Shown here piece after piece: positions 1 through 11,760 of a stretch of DNA of 54,526 nt. The translations under genes were made by a program, and so were the position numbers. The notes under the pieces were generated by a model. That model searched no databases and had not been told where the DNA came from. It was given only the letters and a program-made list of their open reading frames with translations. Each line of letters opens with the position of its first letter. The first letter of the stretch is position 1. This DNA is from Triparma columacea. Taxonomy: Eukaryota > Sar > Bolidophyceae > Parmales > Triparmaceae. The stretch spans positions 6,266 to 60,791 of the forward strand of contig BRYA01000293.1 of assembly GCA_030267965.1 (NCBI GenBank). The letters are read 5' to 3'.

Positions 1-1173
1 GGTCGGTGCTCTTCGACCAGAGTTTCACTTTCCCTTTGAAGTCTCCGGAGATTAGGAAGTCGTCCTCGAATAGAGTCTGGCAGACAATCAGACCACCCGG
101 ATGGGGCTCAACCATGACCTGAAAGTTTGAGATTGATCTTTGTGTAATGGCGTCGGGCCAAAGGACTACCTTCCCGTCCGCACTCGCTGACAGCAGGGCT
201 CCGCCTGAGGTTATCTGGAGGTAGTTGCACTCTCCACCTCCGTGGGCTCCAGCGTGGAATCTGGGAGGGGGGCAATCGAGGAGGATGAGCAGGTGAAGGT
301 GAGTATGGGGAAGCGAGCCGCCTAAAGAAGATTTTGAGAGGCAGCGCCTTCGGTTCGCCGCCACCGCCGAATTCGCGAAATTCTCAACTCACCTGTACTG
401 GATTTCTCCCTCGGTTCCCTCGCCCTCCTTGGTTAGGTCGTCGGTGGCAATCACGTGGCCCTCTGTCGTCGCTAGGAACAACCCCTTGCCGTTTGGGTGT
501 TCAACGACAGTCATGACCTTTCCGTGGTTAATGTTATTGGCGACTGTTTTGACTTGCATGGATGGCAAGGAAACGAGACGGAGACCAAAGTAGTCACCCC
601 ATACCGCGATGCGAGACGGGCCCCCCTTCGAGTCCCACTGAATGACCCTGCAATCGAAGTACCCTATCCCGAGATAGGTGCTCTGGCTCTGGTTGGCTAT
701 CACCTGCACGGGAGCTGGGGGGATGGTCTGCATTCCGTAGATTGCCACGTGCGGCATCTCGAAAATGTGGGGGGGGGGAGGGGGGGAAAGGGGATCAAAC
801 ATGGTTTTCCTGCGACACGAAGAGGGGGGGCGAGATTAGATTAACTGTAAGAGCTCCAGTATGTTCATAGTTCGAAAGTGCAACCCAGTTACCCCACTTA
901 CCTCAGCTCTAAGCCCCTCCTACACTTCTCCTTCCAACTCAAACCGGCCCCGATCAACCTTTCCTCCTTTCTACCCCCACCCATCCCCACCTCCCTTTCA
1001 AAGTGCACCTGCCACAAATTGAGCCTCGTAGAGTTAATCGCAATGTTGAATCCCTGACATGTCTTTGAGAGTGCCGCTAGTGAACGGGAATCTTCGACAA
1101 AACCCACTATCACACCCAAAATATCATGGCAAAGAAATGAGAGCAAGGTCGGGGGACTGGATGCTTTGTCCAT
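1..1173 (-). CDS. F-box/WD40-repeat protein (3' end outside window)
   Basis: Likely substrate adaptor of an SCF ubiquitin ligase. Exons 902-1173, 393-809 and 1-260 (minus) join in frame through GTAAG/GTGAG donors and CAG acceptors. The ATG is at 1173. The first exon carries an F-box-like segment at about residues 9-60 (LLSFLCHDILGVIVGF, then LWQVHFE). Exons 2 and 3 encode beta-propeller blades, with WD-like ends such as GKVVLWPDA and GKVKLWSKS. The frame is still open at base 1, so the protein continues beyond the left edge. F-box plus WD40 is a common eukaryotic combination. The target cannot be read from this piece. Confidence 0.8.
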
Positions 1174-1672
1174 GCTGCCTGATTTTGGAGATCTGCGGGG
1201 GTATTTAGCGAGTTAATGGATACATTTAGATGTTGAAAGGCGTGGAAACTTGACATTAGTGACAGTACTTTCCCCATGGTGAAGGGAATCAAATTGGAAT
1301 GGGACCTCGACGTTCTTCTATTCTTTTTTCGATATTTTAAGGAGAATAATGAGTTTCTAGCTGATTTTCTACGTGTATTGTTGTAGAATTATAGTTTTTT
1401 TAGTCAGACATAAGACAATTTGTGCTGTTACTCACCCTCTAATATGTTAATTTGGCCTCAATCAAAAAATGGCTTCACCAGGACACCAGGAAGGCACTTC
1501 TCAGAGCCTCCGAATTCCTGCAGCAAAGAGAAACTTTCTCAGAGGTTGGACTCCAATATTAGCACCTACACGACACTTCTGCCTAAGTGGAGTACTTTCA
1601 AGGATTTTTATTTTCTTTTTCACATCGTAATTTGCCGCTATAACCTCAAATTTGGTGCAGGTTCGCTCAAAA
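1174..1672. other. Intergenic, divergent 5' flanks
   Basis: This stretch separates the F-box gene (-) from the ankyrin-MYND gene (+). It is AT-rich from about 1310. A pyrimidine-rich run ending in TTTGGTGCAG at 1651-1660 could be a 5'-UTR acceptor just before the next start codon. No other gene is seen. Confidence 0.5.
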
Positions 1673-2815
1673 ATGGCATCTCAATCAGAGGTACAATCGT
1701 CACACAATTCATCAGAGACCACAAATGTGACAGTATATAGTTGGGACGATTTGACAGATGGTCAACAGTTGTGCTTGGTTTGGGCTGGTAAGCAAGACTG
1801 GGATCGCATCAAGGGGTATGCCAAGGAACATGGTCCTGAGGTTTTGTTAGGCGTTTATAAAAAGCGTGAGAATGGGGTAGTTTCACTCCTCTCAATCGCC
1901 TCACATCACCAAAACGTTGAGATGGTCAAGCTTACCTTAGAGGCCGGCTTCGACAACAAGGAAGCCATGTTCATTGCTGCAGATACATCAATGAAGAAAA
2001 GTGACAATTCAACAATCTTGAGATTGCTCTTAGAACATGGACTTGACCCTAATATGGACCTACGAGTCGAAGGGGTGTTGGAAGGCTTTTCCAACCTTTT
2101 GATGAATGCTGCTGAATACGGACACATTGATCGGGCCATAGCACTTCTCGATCATGGAGCAAATGTGAACAAGACAGAGGTTACCCGTAATGGAGATGTT
2201 GTTTCACCACTTACTTCTACTATGGATCATGGAGCACACGATATATGCAGGCTGTTTCTCACGCGCGGTGCTATTCCAACCACCAACGACGTGTATGTTG
2301 TGTTTAGTTATTGCCTCGGTGCGTGCAAAGGAGAACACCCTAGCCTTAGTAGAGATGTCGCAATAAAGATGTTCGCAACATTTCTTCATCTCGGAAAGCC
2401 GGATTCCGACGTAGTTCGAGACAAATTCAATAAGATCCATCCTTTCCATCTCGATCCTACAATCACCAACATCACGAAACATTACCTTCAAGGCCGTCCC
2501 TTCTGCTGCTTTGTTTGCGAGGCTCTAACTGCCAAGGAGCGTGACAAGCTCCATATGTGTCCCTGTCGCAACGTCGCCTACTGCTCTCGGTCGTGCCAGG
2601 TCAAGCACTGGAGGGAGCACAGGGTGCAATGCACGGGACCGCTGAACGAAAGTGGGGAGAGTGAGGCAATGGTCAAGAAAAGATCCAAGACAGGGAAGGG
2701 AGTGCCGGCGGGAGGAGCTGATGTGGGAGTAGCGGATGTGGGAGTAGCGGAAGGAGCAGGTGCGACGGGGAAGAATGGCAAGAAGGGCAAGAAGGGTAGG
2801 GGTAAGAAGAAGTGA
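1673..2815 (+). CDS. Ankyrin-repeat protein with MYND zinc finger
   Basis: Single-exon gene of 380 residues. The first ATG in good context is at 1673; the frame opens upstream only through a TTG. The N-terminal two thirds holds ankyrin-like repeats (VEMVKLTLEAGFD, ILRLLLEHGLDPN, IDRAIALLDHGANVN, ICRLFLTRGA). A complete MYND zinc finger follows at about residues 276-318, with the pattern CxxC, CPC, YCSRSCQ, HWREH and a final C. The tail is rich in Gly, Val, Ala and then Lys. MYND fingers bind proline-containing partners, so a scaffold or chromatin/signalling adaptor is plausible. Ankyrin-MYND proteins are expanded in many algae; the specific role is unknown. Confidence 0.85.
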   Translation: MASQSEVQSSHNSSETTNVTVYSWDDLTDGQQLCLVWAGKQDWDRIKGYAKEHGPEVLLGVYKKRENGVVSLLSIASHHQNVEMVKLTLEAGFDNKEAMFIAADTSMKKSDNSTILRLLLEHGLDPNMDLRVEGVLEGFSNLLMNAAEYGHIDRAIALLDHGANVNKTEVTRNGDVVSPLTSTMDHGAHDICRLFLTRGAIPTTNDVYVVFSYCLGACKGEHPSLSRDVAIKMFATFLHLGKPDSDVVRDKFNKIHPFHLDPTITNITKHYLQGRPFCCFVCEALTAKERDKLHMCPCRNVAYCSRSCQVKHWREHRVQCTGPLNESGESEAMVKKRSKTGKGVPAGGADVGVADVGVAEGAGATGKNGKKGKKGRGKKK

Positions 2816-3033
2816 ACGAAACAATACAGTAATGCGGCGGCTATAAGCAATTTTTCAGAATTCGATGTACATCAAATTGCTTATATTTTATTGCGATTAG
2901 CGTGAGAATGAACAATTTCATATTTCTCCAACTAATTTTGTCCCCTCCTGCTTCCAAGTAGAAACTTTCTCAGAGGCAGCTGAGGAAATATAACAAGAGG
3001 GCTTTTTTGATACAAATTGCAGACCGCTCCAGC

Positions 3034-6000
3034 TCAAATTAGATTCCCCAGGGAGCTCCTTTTCTTGTTCTGAATGTGGCTGATCTTTGGTGCCGGCAAC
3101 GCAACGTGCTTCAACGATGCTATCAATAGGGGGTCGTTGACGAGAATCTCCCCGTGCAGGAGTTGTTCGAGTCTCTGGGTGTACTCCGTGCTCACTTTCA
3201 TTTCCTCCCTGATGTTCTCTTGTAAAACAGTCCTCTCTTCTTCCTCCTCCTTCTCCTCCATTTCCTCCCCCAGCCTCCCCCCCACCCTCATTTCGTCGTT
3301 TGCTTGCATGAACCTGTCGAGTTCCCCGGCCCTAAACTTTTTACCAACGAAGCCACCTTCGACGTTTACGATTCCAAAGTCGTTCTCTCCCTCCTCCTCT
3401 TCCAGCTCCCTTCTCCCCCTCTTCCTCCCCCCCAAGTACTCAAAGTATTCCTCCTCCCCCAGCCAGGTGACGGTCCTTTCGGTGACTGTTCCTACTGTGC
3501 TGACGTCGTCCAAGGTGCTGTTGTCCCACTCGCTGTCTCTCTCCCCCCATTCCTCATCTCGCCATTCCGACTTTTCCCAGCTTTCCGGTTTGCACTTGAG
3601 CCTTTTCAGATTGTTCTTGATTTTCTTTCTCTGTTTTTCGGAAATGGCGGCAAGTTTCGCGCCTTCCATGACCTTTTCCACCACCCCTCCCTCCAAGTAC
3701 ATGTAGTCTTTGCCGATGTTCTTCCTCCACTTCCACTCGTCCAGGCCGGCCCAGAACTCGACCATTTCGTTGACGGCCCTCCTCCACAGGCCTCTCTTGA
3801 TAAACTCGTTGATGTTCAAGCACACGGCGGCAACGTCTCCTTTGTCTACGCCCCCGTTGGCCCAGCAGACAGTGTCGATCAATATGTTGTCCTTCCTCCC
3901 CGTCCGCAGCAACGGAATCAAGTTCCAATCCCTCGCTTGCTTCTCATTCCTGTCGGACCACTTCAGCGGAAGGGGCTGCGGAGAGAGCGTGAACGAGGGA
4001 AGGGGTTAGCGATGAGAAATACCATACTCCCAACCATTTTCACGGCACAAGGTGTGTTGTACTCCGACCCATTCCGCTCCTCCCTCCCCCCCACATCTCA
4101 CCTCTCCTACACCATAATAGTCCTTAACGCTGCCAAGGTTACCTCCGAATTCCGGCGCGGGCCAGCATTTTCCCATCGTTTTCTTCGACTCCTCAACTTC
4201 ACTCTTGAGTACTTCCCCCGCCCTCTTGAGGCCCTTCAGCATCGCCCTTACCATGTCCTCCCCCCTAACCCTGAGGCCCCCCCACCATATGATCTCCTTG
4301 ATGACCGCCCTCATGAGGCCCTGCCTCGACACCCTGCGGAGCTTCAGGTCCCTGATTCCCTCGTACCTCTTGTCCCTGTGTCTTTCCCCGCAGACCCTGC
4401 CGGCGATGAGTCCCCTGACGACGTTGTGTAGCTGCCCGTCGAAGGCCTTTTTATCCATGAGCTTATCGACCCTAACCACGGCCCCCGTTCCTAGGTTTTC
4501 CGACCCGACCGCCTGCGACCCGGCCGAGGCCCAGGGCGTCCCCTCGATGTCCCCGACGTCGTCGTCGCATATGAACATGAGGAACCTAGGTATGTCCTTG
4601 ACGGCCTCGACAACATCAGCAGGGAAGAAGCTTCCCTCCCCTCCCCCCCCTACCGTTGGGCATACGAAGATGACCCCGTTGCACCCTCTGCACCCCGCCT
4701 CGTCGCCCTCCTTTAGCTCCCTTACCACGACCTCGATCCTCTCGCTTAGGTCCCCAAGGTCCGTCCTGCCCTTCCAGGTCTCGCCTAGCCTGCTCTTGAA
4801 GTACCTCCTCGCGGCCTCTACGTACCTCCCGTGTCTGTCCCCGGCCTCCTCAACGAACGCAACCCCAAGCTTGTAGAGCGCGGGGACGGACTTGTCCACC
4901 TCCTCGTCGGGGACCCAGATGTCGTCGAAGGAAAATTTCTCCCCCTCCTCCTCTCCGAGACGCTTTAAGAACTCTGTGTGAATGCCGTCCATTTCAGCCT
5001 GCATTTCCCGAAGGTGTGCGTCACCTGAACCTCCATTCGTCGAAGGAGCTGCCGAGGGTGCCTCCTCTTCCTCCTCCTCGCCCTGTTTATCAGGATCGAA
5101 GCTATCGTAGTATTTCTTGAACCTCCTCTCCTTCGCCTTCCTTTCCGCCTGCCTTTTCCACCTCTTCAGGATAAGGATTTTCCTCGCCCTCTCGACCTCC
5201 TTCTGTTCCTTTAGCTCCTCCGCCTTCCTAATCTCCTCGAGGAGTTTCTGCCTCTCCCTCTCCCTCCTCTCTTCTTCGATCCTTTTCTCTTCCTCCTTCC
5301 TTTGGACTTCCCTGATCCTGGCCTCTTCCATAAGTCTCTTCTGTTCCCTCTCCCTCTCCATCCTTTCCCTCTCTATTCTCTCCTCTTCCCTTCTATTTTC
5401 CTCCCTTATCCTCTCCTCTTCCCTCCTCTTTTCCTCCACTACCCTTTCCCTCTCCCTCCTGGCCCTGTCTTCTTCTGCCTTCACCCTCTCTTTGGCTTCC
5501 TCCTCCTCCTTCCTCCTCTGTAACTCGGCCTTCTCCCTCTCCCTTCTAACCTCCTCCTCCCTGTCCTTCTCCTTCCTTTCCCTCTCCCTCTCCCTCTCCT
5601 CTCCCCTCCTGGCCTCCTCCGCCTTCCTCCTCTCCTCCTCCGCCCTCCTCGCCCGCTCTTCCTCGAGCTTCACCTTGAGCCTCTCCCTCCTAGCCGCCTC
5701 GGCGATCTTCCTCTCCTCCTCCCTCCTGATCTCCTCCGGGTCCCTCGGCTTGTTCGCCCCCCCCCTACATATGTGGAGCCTCGACGCCCCGTTCAGCTTC
5801 GTCTCTATCGTCTTGACCATCTTGTGCGGCCTGCAAGGCAGGAGCGAGCCGGTCTTGGGGTGGACGGGGGGCTTGAACTCGGACCTCTTCCAGTACACGT
5901 TCTCCTCGTCCACGGAGAGGCCGTAGTGCCTGCAGGTCTGGGAGCACTCCTCCAAGGACTCAAAGCACAGGACGTCCACCAGGTTGGCCAAAGGGTACAC

Positions 6001-8702
6001 ATCGTTCACAGAGGAATGACCGCCGACCGGGGTCTTTGTCCTATTGCCGTAGGTCCTGTACATGGTGGATAGTGCCGACTTCCTCGTGGTTTCAACGTAC
6101 TTGAACATGATGCAAGCGGCGAGGTAGGAGGCCTCGTTCTTCAGGAGCTTGAAGAACTGGACGTAGTTGTTGTTGCACCGGGCGATGAAGACCTTGAGGG
6201 CGAACTGCACCTCCGGCGAGTCGAATATGCCCTGCTTCAGCTTGGCGGCGTACTTTGTCAGCTCCATTCCTCCCTCGTTGTCGAGGTTTAACAGCATGTA
6301 AAGCATCCTCATCTCGGGCTCGTTCGTGCCGTGGAGGTCGGAGCTGACGTTCCCGATCTTCCTGGTGGCGATCTCTTGGGGTCGGGGCTTTGAAAGGACT
6401 GTTCCGGAGTAGTCGGTGGGTGTCGGGCCGGCGGGCATGTCCATCTCGCAGCCGTGTTTGTACTTGACCGTCGGCGAGTCCTCGTCCACCAGGTGCCTGT
6501 TCTCCGGGTCGTCGTAGAACTGATTCAGGGACTTGAGTGTCTGCCCTAGCTCCGTGATGTTCTGTGAGCTCTGCTTCACGACGTAGTCCTCGACGTGGGC
6601 GAGCTGGTGCTCGATTAGGGTGTGCCACCTCGCGATTCTCTCGTGAACGCGGACGCAAGACGCGTCGTTCTTGCCGCCCTTGCCGCCGGTGTAGTTCTGG
6701 AGGATGAAGTCCTTCCTGATCATCCTGGTCCTGTCCCAGACGAAGATGTACACGTCCAGGGGGTCAGGCGTTCCGTTGCACCTGTCGTCGAAGCCCTGCC
6801 TGTCCCTTTCCATCACGTACTCCTCTATAAAACTAGTAGTCCTCTCGAGGACCCAGGGAGGTCGGACGAGCTCTGGGATGTCTAGTTTGTACGCTGCTGC
6901 GGACCTCCTGAACCGTTTGATGGCAGTGTCCTTGAGCGTCCAGTGCTTAGGGAAGACCTTGTCAGAGGGCCTCTCCATCTGCTTTATATCGGACTCCTTG
7001 TCGCGCTGGATCATCTCGGATATCGGACACATCGTAAGACACTTTCCCATCAAGCTCGTGGCGGCCGTAAGGTCCCTGTTACCGCTTTCGCTGTCGTCGC
7101 TTTCGTAACCAACCTGACGACCTTCACCCTCTTCCTTACCGGCTGCCGCTTTCAGGTCCTCGGGTGATAGGAAGGACTTGGAGGAGTCATTAGAGGGAGC
7201 GAAGCGGGCGGCGTTCTTAGCGGCGAGGGAGGAGGTGGAGGTGGAGGTGGAGGGAGGGAGGCGGGAGGTTGACTTGGGGGCAAAGGGTGAGGGGGAGGAC
7301 TTTATACCTAATTGAGTGTGCGGTGGGGGGGGGGTTAGTGTGTTGTTTTCCTCTCGAAGAAGCGCTTTGGTAGATGTTGTCGTTAGACTAAACGTGATCT
7401 TAGCTTCTCCTCACCTCCTCCGAAAGTAGGTGCGTTCGCCGCAGCCGCTTGCATGGCCTTCCTCTCCTCCTCGCTTAGCAGTAGTCCCGTCTTCCTCTTG
7501 GGTGTCGCCTTCATGCCGCCCCCCCCAAAGGGGGAAGGTTTGGGGCCCGACGAGGAGGAGGAGGAGGAGGAGGAGCCGAAGGTGGGCTTAGGACCTCCGC
7601 CGAATGTGGGGGCTGACGCGGCGGCTGCTTGCATGGCCTTGCGCTCCTCTTCTGATAGTAGGAGCCCCGACCTACGCTTGGGTTTGGGTGGGGGGTGGGG
7701 GGGGGGACCGGAGCCTGGGGTGGGGGAGGAGGAGGTTGAGGAGGAGGTCAGCTTCTTCTCGGATTGCAGCTTGGCCTTAAGGAGGGCGCGTTTCTCTAGG
7801 AGGCGCTTCTGGAGGTCAGATTGGGAGGTGGAGGTGGAGGTGGAGGTGGATAGGGGGTGGGAAGGCTTGAAGGAGACAGCGGAAGGGTTCAGGGAGGCTG
7901 CGGGGGTCACGGAAGAACTGAAAGGGGAGGAGCTGGAGGGCATTTTGGGGGCAAATGGGGAAGAAGAGGCTTTGAAGGGGGAGGAAGTGGCGGTGGTAGA
8001 GGAAGTGGGCTGACCGAAGGGGGACGCGGAGGTAGGGGCGGGGGCAGCCTGGGATGTAGAGGAGCCGAAGACTGGGGCGGAGGTAAAGGGGGAGGAGGAA
8101 GGAGGGTTGGCGGTGGTGCTGAGGGAAGAGGAGGAGGCGGGTTGACCAAAAGGGGCCGGGGAGGCGGGTTGACCAAAAGGGGCGGAGGAGGAGGCGGGTT
8201 GACCAAAAGGGGCGGAGGAGGAGGCGGGTTGACCAAAAGGTGACGCTCCAGCCACAACTGCGGAGGAGGCGGGTTGACCAAAAGGGGGCGGTCCAGTCGC
8301 TCCTGCTACGGAAATGGAACCCCCAAACACGGGGGCTGAGGAGAACGAGTTTGAAGAAGGTTGAGCGCCTGCAGCAGCACCAAAGGAGGTTGAGCCGAAG
8401 GTGTTGGAGGAGCCGAATGTGGAGGAAGGAAAGGTTGGGTTGTTTTGATGGCTCATAGCTGATGAGGGCTGGCTCATAGATGATGAGCCCTGACTCATAG
8501 TTGATGAGGCAAAGGTAGTTGTATGAGGATTAAATTGGCCAAAGGTTGTTGGCGGATTTGTCGAGGAGTTCATATTATTGTTGTTGAATGTTGTTTGATT
8601 TGAATTATTAGGGTTATGGTTATTTGATGTTTGATTGAAGCCACCGAAACCTCCATTTTGTCCGCTACCAAATGGTGGATTGTTATTGCCCCCCCCAAAC
8701 AT
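3034..8702 (-). CDS. FG-repeat and SAC3/GANP-domain mRNA export protein
   Basis: Three exons, 7415-8702, 4102-7307 and 3034-3975, join with matching phases (5436 nt, 1811 residues). The N-terminus is a nucleoporin-like FG region (many PFGQ, FG and FGS units), ending in two copies of a motif containing GLLLSEEERKAMQAAAA and APTFGGG. Exon 2 brings a SAC3/GANP core near residue 516, with GKCLTMCP matching the family GTCxxMCP signature. A very charged Glu/Arg coiled coil follows at about 950-1165, then a C-terminal helical region. SAC3/GANP is the scaffold of TREX-2, linking transcription to mRNA export at the nuclear pore. FG repeats joined to SAC3 match the layout of animal GANP. The gene starts 81 bp from the divergent ZIP gene. 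Confidence 0.88.
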
Positions 8703-8783
8703 GGGGTCTCTTTTTTGGCCTTTTGGCTTCTTCGGACCTTTTGTCCTTTTTGGCCTTTATATTCGTTTAAGACCACAAAAATC
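8703..8783. promoter_or_regulatory. Very short bidirectional promoter
   Basis: Only 81 bp separate the divergent start codons of the SAC3 gene (8702, -) and the ZIP gene (8784, +). The stretch holds repeated TTTTGGC/TTTTGTCC pyrimidine-rich words and a TTTATATTC A/T patch, and must include both 5' UTRs. Confidence 0.5.
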
Positions 8784-10257
8784 ATGTCTCCAGAGCTTAT
8801 CGGGTTCCTATTTGTACTTGGAGCAGGTCTCTCAACATCAAGTAAGTAAATACCTTCATAATATCAAATTCCCTTAACAAATCCCCCCAAAATTACCTCC
8901 ACAAATCAAACCCTCCCGCCACGTTCACCTCGTCAATCCCCCTCTTCTCCTGTGTACACTCCCCTCCCTCACCTCCAACCCCCTCCTCCCAAAAACAGTT
9001 GGTGCGGCCGCCGTGTTCTCCCCCCGTTTGATAAAGCTCGCCTCCCGTCGTTTCCTTGCTGGCAGCCTGGGTTTTGCAGGGTGAGTTTCTGCCAGGGGGT
9101 TTACAGGAGTGGGAGACCATTGATGTGTGCTACAGGGAAACGAGGACGATATGTAGGTGTGTGCGTGTAAATCATTTTCCATTTTAACTAACAAAACACC
9201 ACCATAATCTCTTAGTGGTGTAATGATTTACGTAAGTCTCGTTGAGATTTTCCAGAAGTCCGTCGAAGGTTTCGCTAACGCCGGTTACGACGATGGTGCC
9301 GCTGCGACCTTCGGTACAACCGCCTTCTTCGGGGGTGTTGTTTTCATGTTCCTCTGCGACCAAGCCGTACATTGGATAGAGGAAAGGGCACACAGGAGAA
9401 GGACGGGGGGTGAGGGGGGAGATGATGGAATGGAGCGGGGTATGGACGCAAGCGTGGGGGGGGAACAGGGTGGGGAGGAGGAGATCGCCAGGGTCCTTTC
9501 CGTAACTCACATGGATGGAGAGGGAAATAGGGTCGACGAGTGGGTGAGGAAGGCTGAGGGTGAGATAAGGATGAGGGAGGAGGGGGGAAGGCAGACCTCC
9601 TGCGTGGGGGTCAGGAGACGGAGGGGGGGGGGGGGGGAGGGAGACGAGGGAGCGGAGGGGGAGCAACGTGACGTGAAAGAAGAGGCAATGACGGGAGAGA
9701 TTGCGGGGGGTGACGACGTCCCTGAGACCCCTCCCGTCTACGAGATAAAGCAGCAGGAGTGCCTGGCTTCCCCCCCCCACAACACCACCTCTGACAGGGC
9801 CCTCGTTCGCATGGGTCTCGCCACGGCCCTGTCAATCGCGATCCACAATTTCCCAGAGGGTCTCGCGACGTTCGTTGCCACCGTCGACGACACATCCGTC
9901 GGTGCAACCCTCGCCATCGCAATCGCAATCCACAACATCCCCGAGGGCCTCTGCGTCTCCATCCCCATATACTACGCCACAGGGAACAGGAGGAAAGCGT
10001 TCATGTGGGGTTGTTTGAGCGGAGTTACGGAACCGATAGGGGCGGCGCTGGGATGGGCGATATTGGCGGACAACATGAACGACGTTGTTTACGGGAGCAT
10101 GTTCGGGATCGTCAGCGGTATGATGGTCATGATCGTCGTGAAGGAACTTCTGCCGGTCGCGCATAGGTACGACCCGAAGGACTCGGTTGTCACTTATAGC
10201 TTCGTGGGGGGGATGCTGGTTATGGCGGCGAGCCTGGTTTTGTTCGTTGCGATTTAA
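8784..10257 (+). CDS. ZIP-family metal transporter
   Basis: Membrane importer of zinc or other divalent metals into the cytosol. Exons 8784-8841, 8999-9080 and 9216-10257 join in phase to give 393 residues. The split N-terminal helices read GAGLSTS, GAAAVFSPRLIKLAS and FLAGSLGF, typical of ZIP TM1-TM2. TM4 and TM5 carry the metal-site motifs HNFPEGLAT and AIAIHNIPEGL, followed by GVTEPIGAALGW. The long loop between TM3 and TM4 is Glu/Arg/Gly-rich instead of His-rich. The layout resembles ZupT/ZIP11-type members. The last 12 codons and stop are duplicated immediately downstream. Confidence 0.93.
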
Positions 10258-10402
10258 GGGTGGGGGGGATACTAAGGTGGAGAAGGTTTTGAGGAATGTT
10301 TTGATCTATTTTATGGCGGCGAGCCTGGTTTTGTTCGTTGCGATTTAAGGGTGGGGGGGAAACTTAGGTGGAGAAGGTTTTAAGAATGTTTTGATCTATT
10401 TT
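10221..10402. repeat. 91-bp tandem duplication over the ZIP stop codon
   Basis: Copy 1 (10221-10311) contains the last ZIP codons, the stop and the 3' flank. Copy 2 (10312-10402) repeats it with only a few changes. Translation ends in copy 1, so copy 2 is untranslated and abuts the convergent methyltransferase gene. Confidence 0.9.
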
Positions 10403-10403
10403 A

Positions 10404-11226
10404 TTATACCTTCAAAATTGTCAAGTAAGCCGTCTGAAACGCATTGTCTACGCTCCCCTCTATCGGTTTATGTTCCACAACCTCGTACTCCGAGTTATTG
10501 TAAATTTCCATGATGTCCTTCTCGAAGGTGAGCTCCCCGAAGTCTATTGTGGTGAAGAACTTCATGTTCCTCTTAAAGGTTGCGAGGCCAGGGACATTCC
10601 GGTGCTGGTAAGTCTGGGTTACGTATATCAATCCCCCCTTCTTTAGAACCTTTGCCACTGTCCGAAGGGCTTCCAGGGGGTCGGGGAGAAGAGATATGGA
10701 CCCAGAGAAGTAGACGGCGTCAAACTTAGAGTTGGGACCCTTTGGAGCGAGAGACTTCAAAAGGGGGAGATCGTAGACGCTGCCATAAACCACGGACACA
10801 TTAGAGGCTGCATCCTTGGATGCTATGTTAACCTGAGCGGCATCTACGTAGTGCTGAGTGAAGTCGACTCCCTGTTTGATAGGGTGGGGGAGGAAGCGGT
10901 GAGGGGAAGGGAGAGAGGAGGGAAGAAAGGATCAAGAAAGAAAGAAAGCTCACCTTCACTGTGATGGACTTTTCCTTCAGCAAATCTGCATGGGCGAGGC
11001 AAGAGGTCGCGTTGCCGATGCCTATGTCTAGGATGCAGGCGCTGGAGATTCTGTCAATTACGGCTTTGTACCAGAGCGAAGTCATCTTAAATATTACAAG
11101 GTCGTAGATAGAGGAAGCGTTCGAACGCACGAGCACCAGGCCCAACGTGGAGGCGACGATGATACCAGTCGTGGTGAGGAAAGGTGACCTCAGGAGGGGG
11201 AACCAATCTGTCTCTGTCTCTGCCAT
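10404..11226 (-). CDS. Membrane-anchored SAM-dependent methyltransferase
   Basis: Two exons, 10954-11226 and 10404-10871, give 246 residues. A hydrophobic segment at about residues 13-34 (TTTGIIVASTLGLVLV) should anchor the enzyme in a membrane. Motif I of class I methyltransferases is visible as ILDIGIGNATS. Motif II-like and post-I strands follow (VVYGSVYDLPLL, FDAVYFSGSISLLPDP, LKKGGLIYVTQTY). Stramenopile genomes hold many such short membrane-linked methyltransferases; the substrate cannot be read from sequence. The gene is convergent with the ZIP gene, with 146 bp between stops. Confidence 0.85.
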
Positions 11227-11694
11227 GATGGTGTGTTTTGTATCCCGTTTTGTATGTTGAAGAAATACTCACTTGGGGTGATAGGGATATGAGGAGAAGA
11301 AATATCGGGTAAAGTAGTGGTTGTGGGGGGGGAAGGGGGGGAGGGATGGCGGGGAAAGGGAAGGGTTAGAGCGGGGTGCTTGGAGATGCGGTAGCCTCGG
11401 GAGGGGAGGGGTAGGAATAATGGGGTCTTCAGGGTAATATGTAGAAGGTGGCAGTGGAAGGGTAAGTTCGTAATTATAAACATCAGCGTACCTCGATTAC
11501 CAACGCTTGGGTATATTAGCAGCAGAAAAAAGCTTTTGCTCGAACACCAAGCCCCTTCTCCTCTTTTGCTTTTTCCTCTTCTTTTGTACTTGAAACATCA
11601 AGTCACCCTGCTTGAGGCATCAAGTCAAATAAAAAATCGCAACGTTCGGTGATTATATTCAATGTAATTATACTCCGTTACGGTTTGGGTCATT
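11227..11694. other. Intergenic between two minus-strand genes
   Basis: This is the 5' flank of the methyltransferase and 3' flank of the ABCG gene. A C/T-rich (minus-strand) run lies at about 11310-11420. Two words of the form ACATCAAGTCA/GCATCAAGTCA sit at about 11592-11625. No gene is seen. Confidence 0.5.
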
Positions 11695-11760
11695 CTAAGC
11701 GCGGGTGGAATCATTCTCAGCGCGGGTGGAATCATTCTCAGCGTGGGTGGAAATCCGCAT
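11695..11760. repeat. 21-bp tandem repeat at the ABCG 3' end
   Basis: About three copies of a 21-bp unit encode the terminal AENDSTR repeats of the transporter, the last one running straight into the stop codon. Confidence 0.8.

Noticed and set aside
5117..5926. Long plus-strand Ser/Leu-rich open frame opposite the SAC3 gene
   Set aside because: It is the antisense of the Glu/Arg coiled coil; the low-complexity Ser/Leu composition is a mirror of GAG/AGG codons.
7857..8281. Gly-rich and Pro-rich open frames in the FG-repeat exon
   Set aside because: Shadow frames of the PFGQ repeats; they end without splice or family signals.
11190..11483. Minus-strand open frame upstream of the methyltransferase
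   Set aside because: Low-complexity Pro/His sequence overlapping the true start in another frame; no splice sites tie it to a gene.
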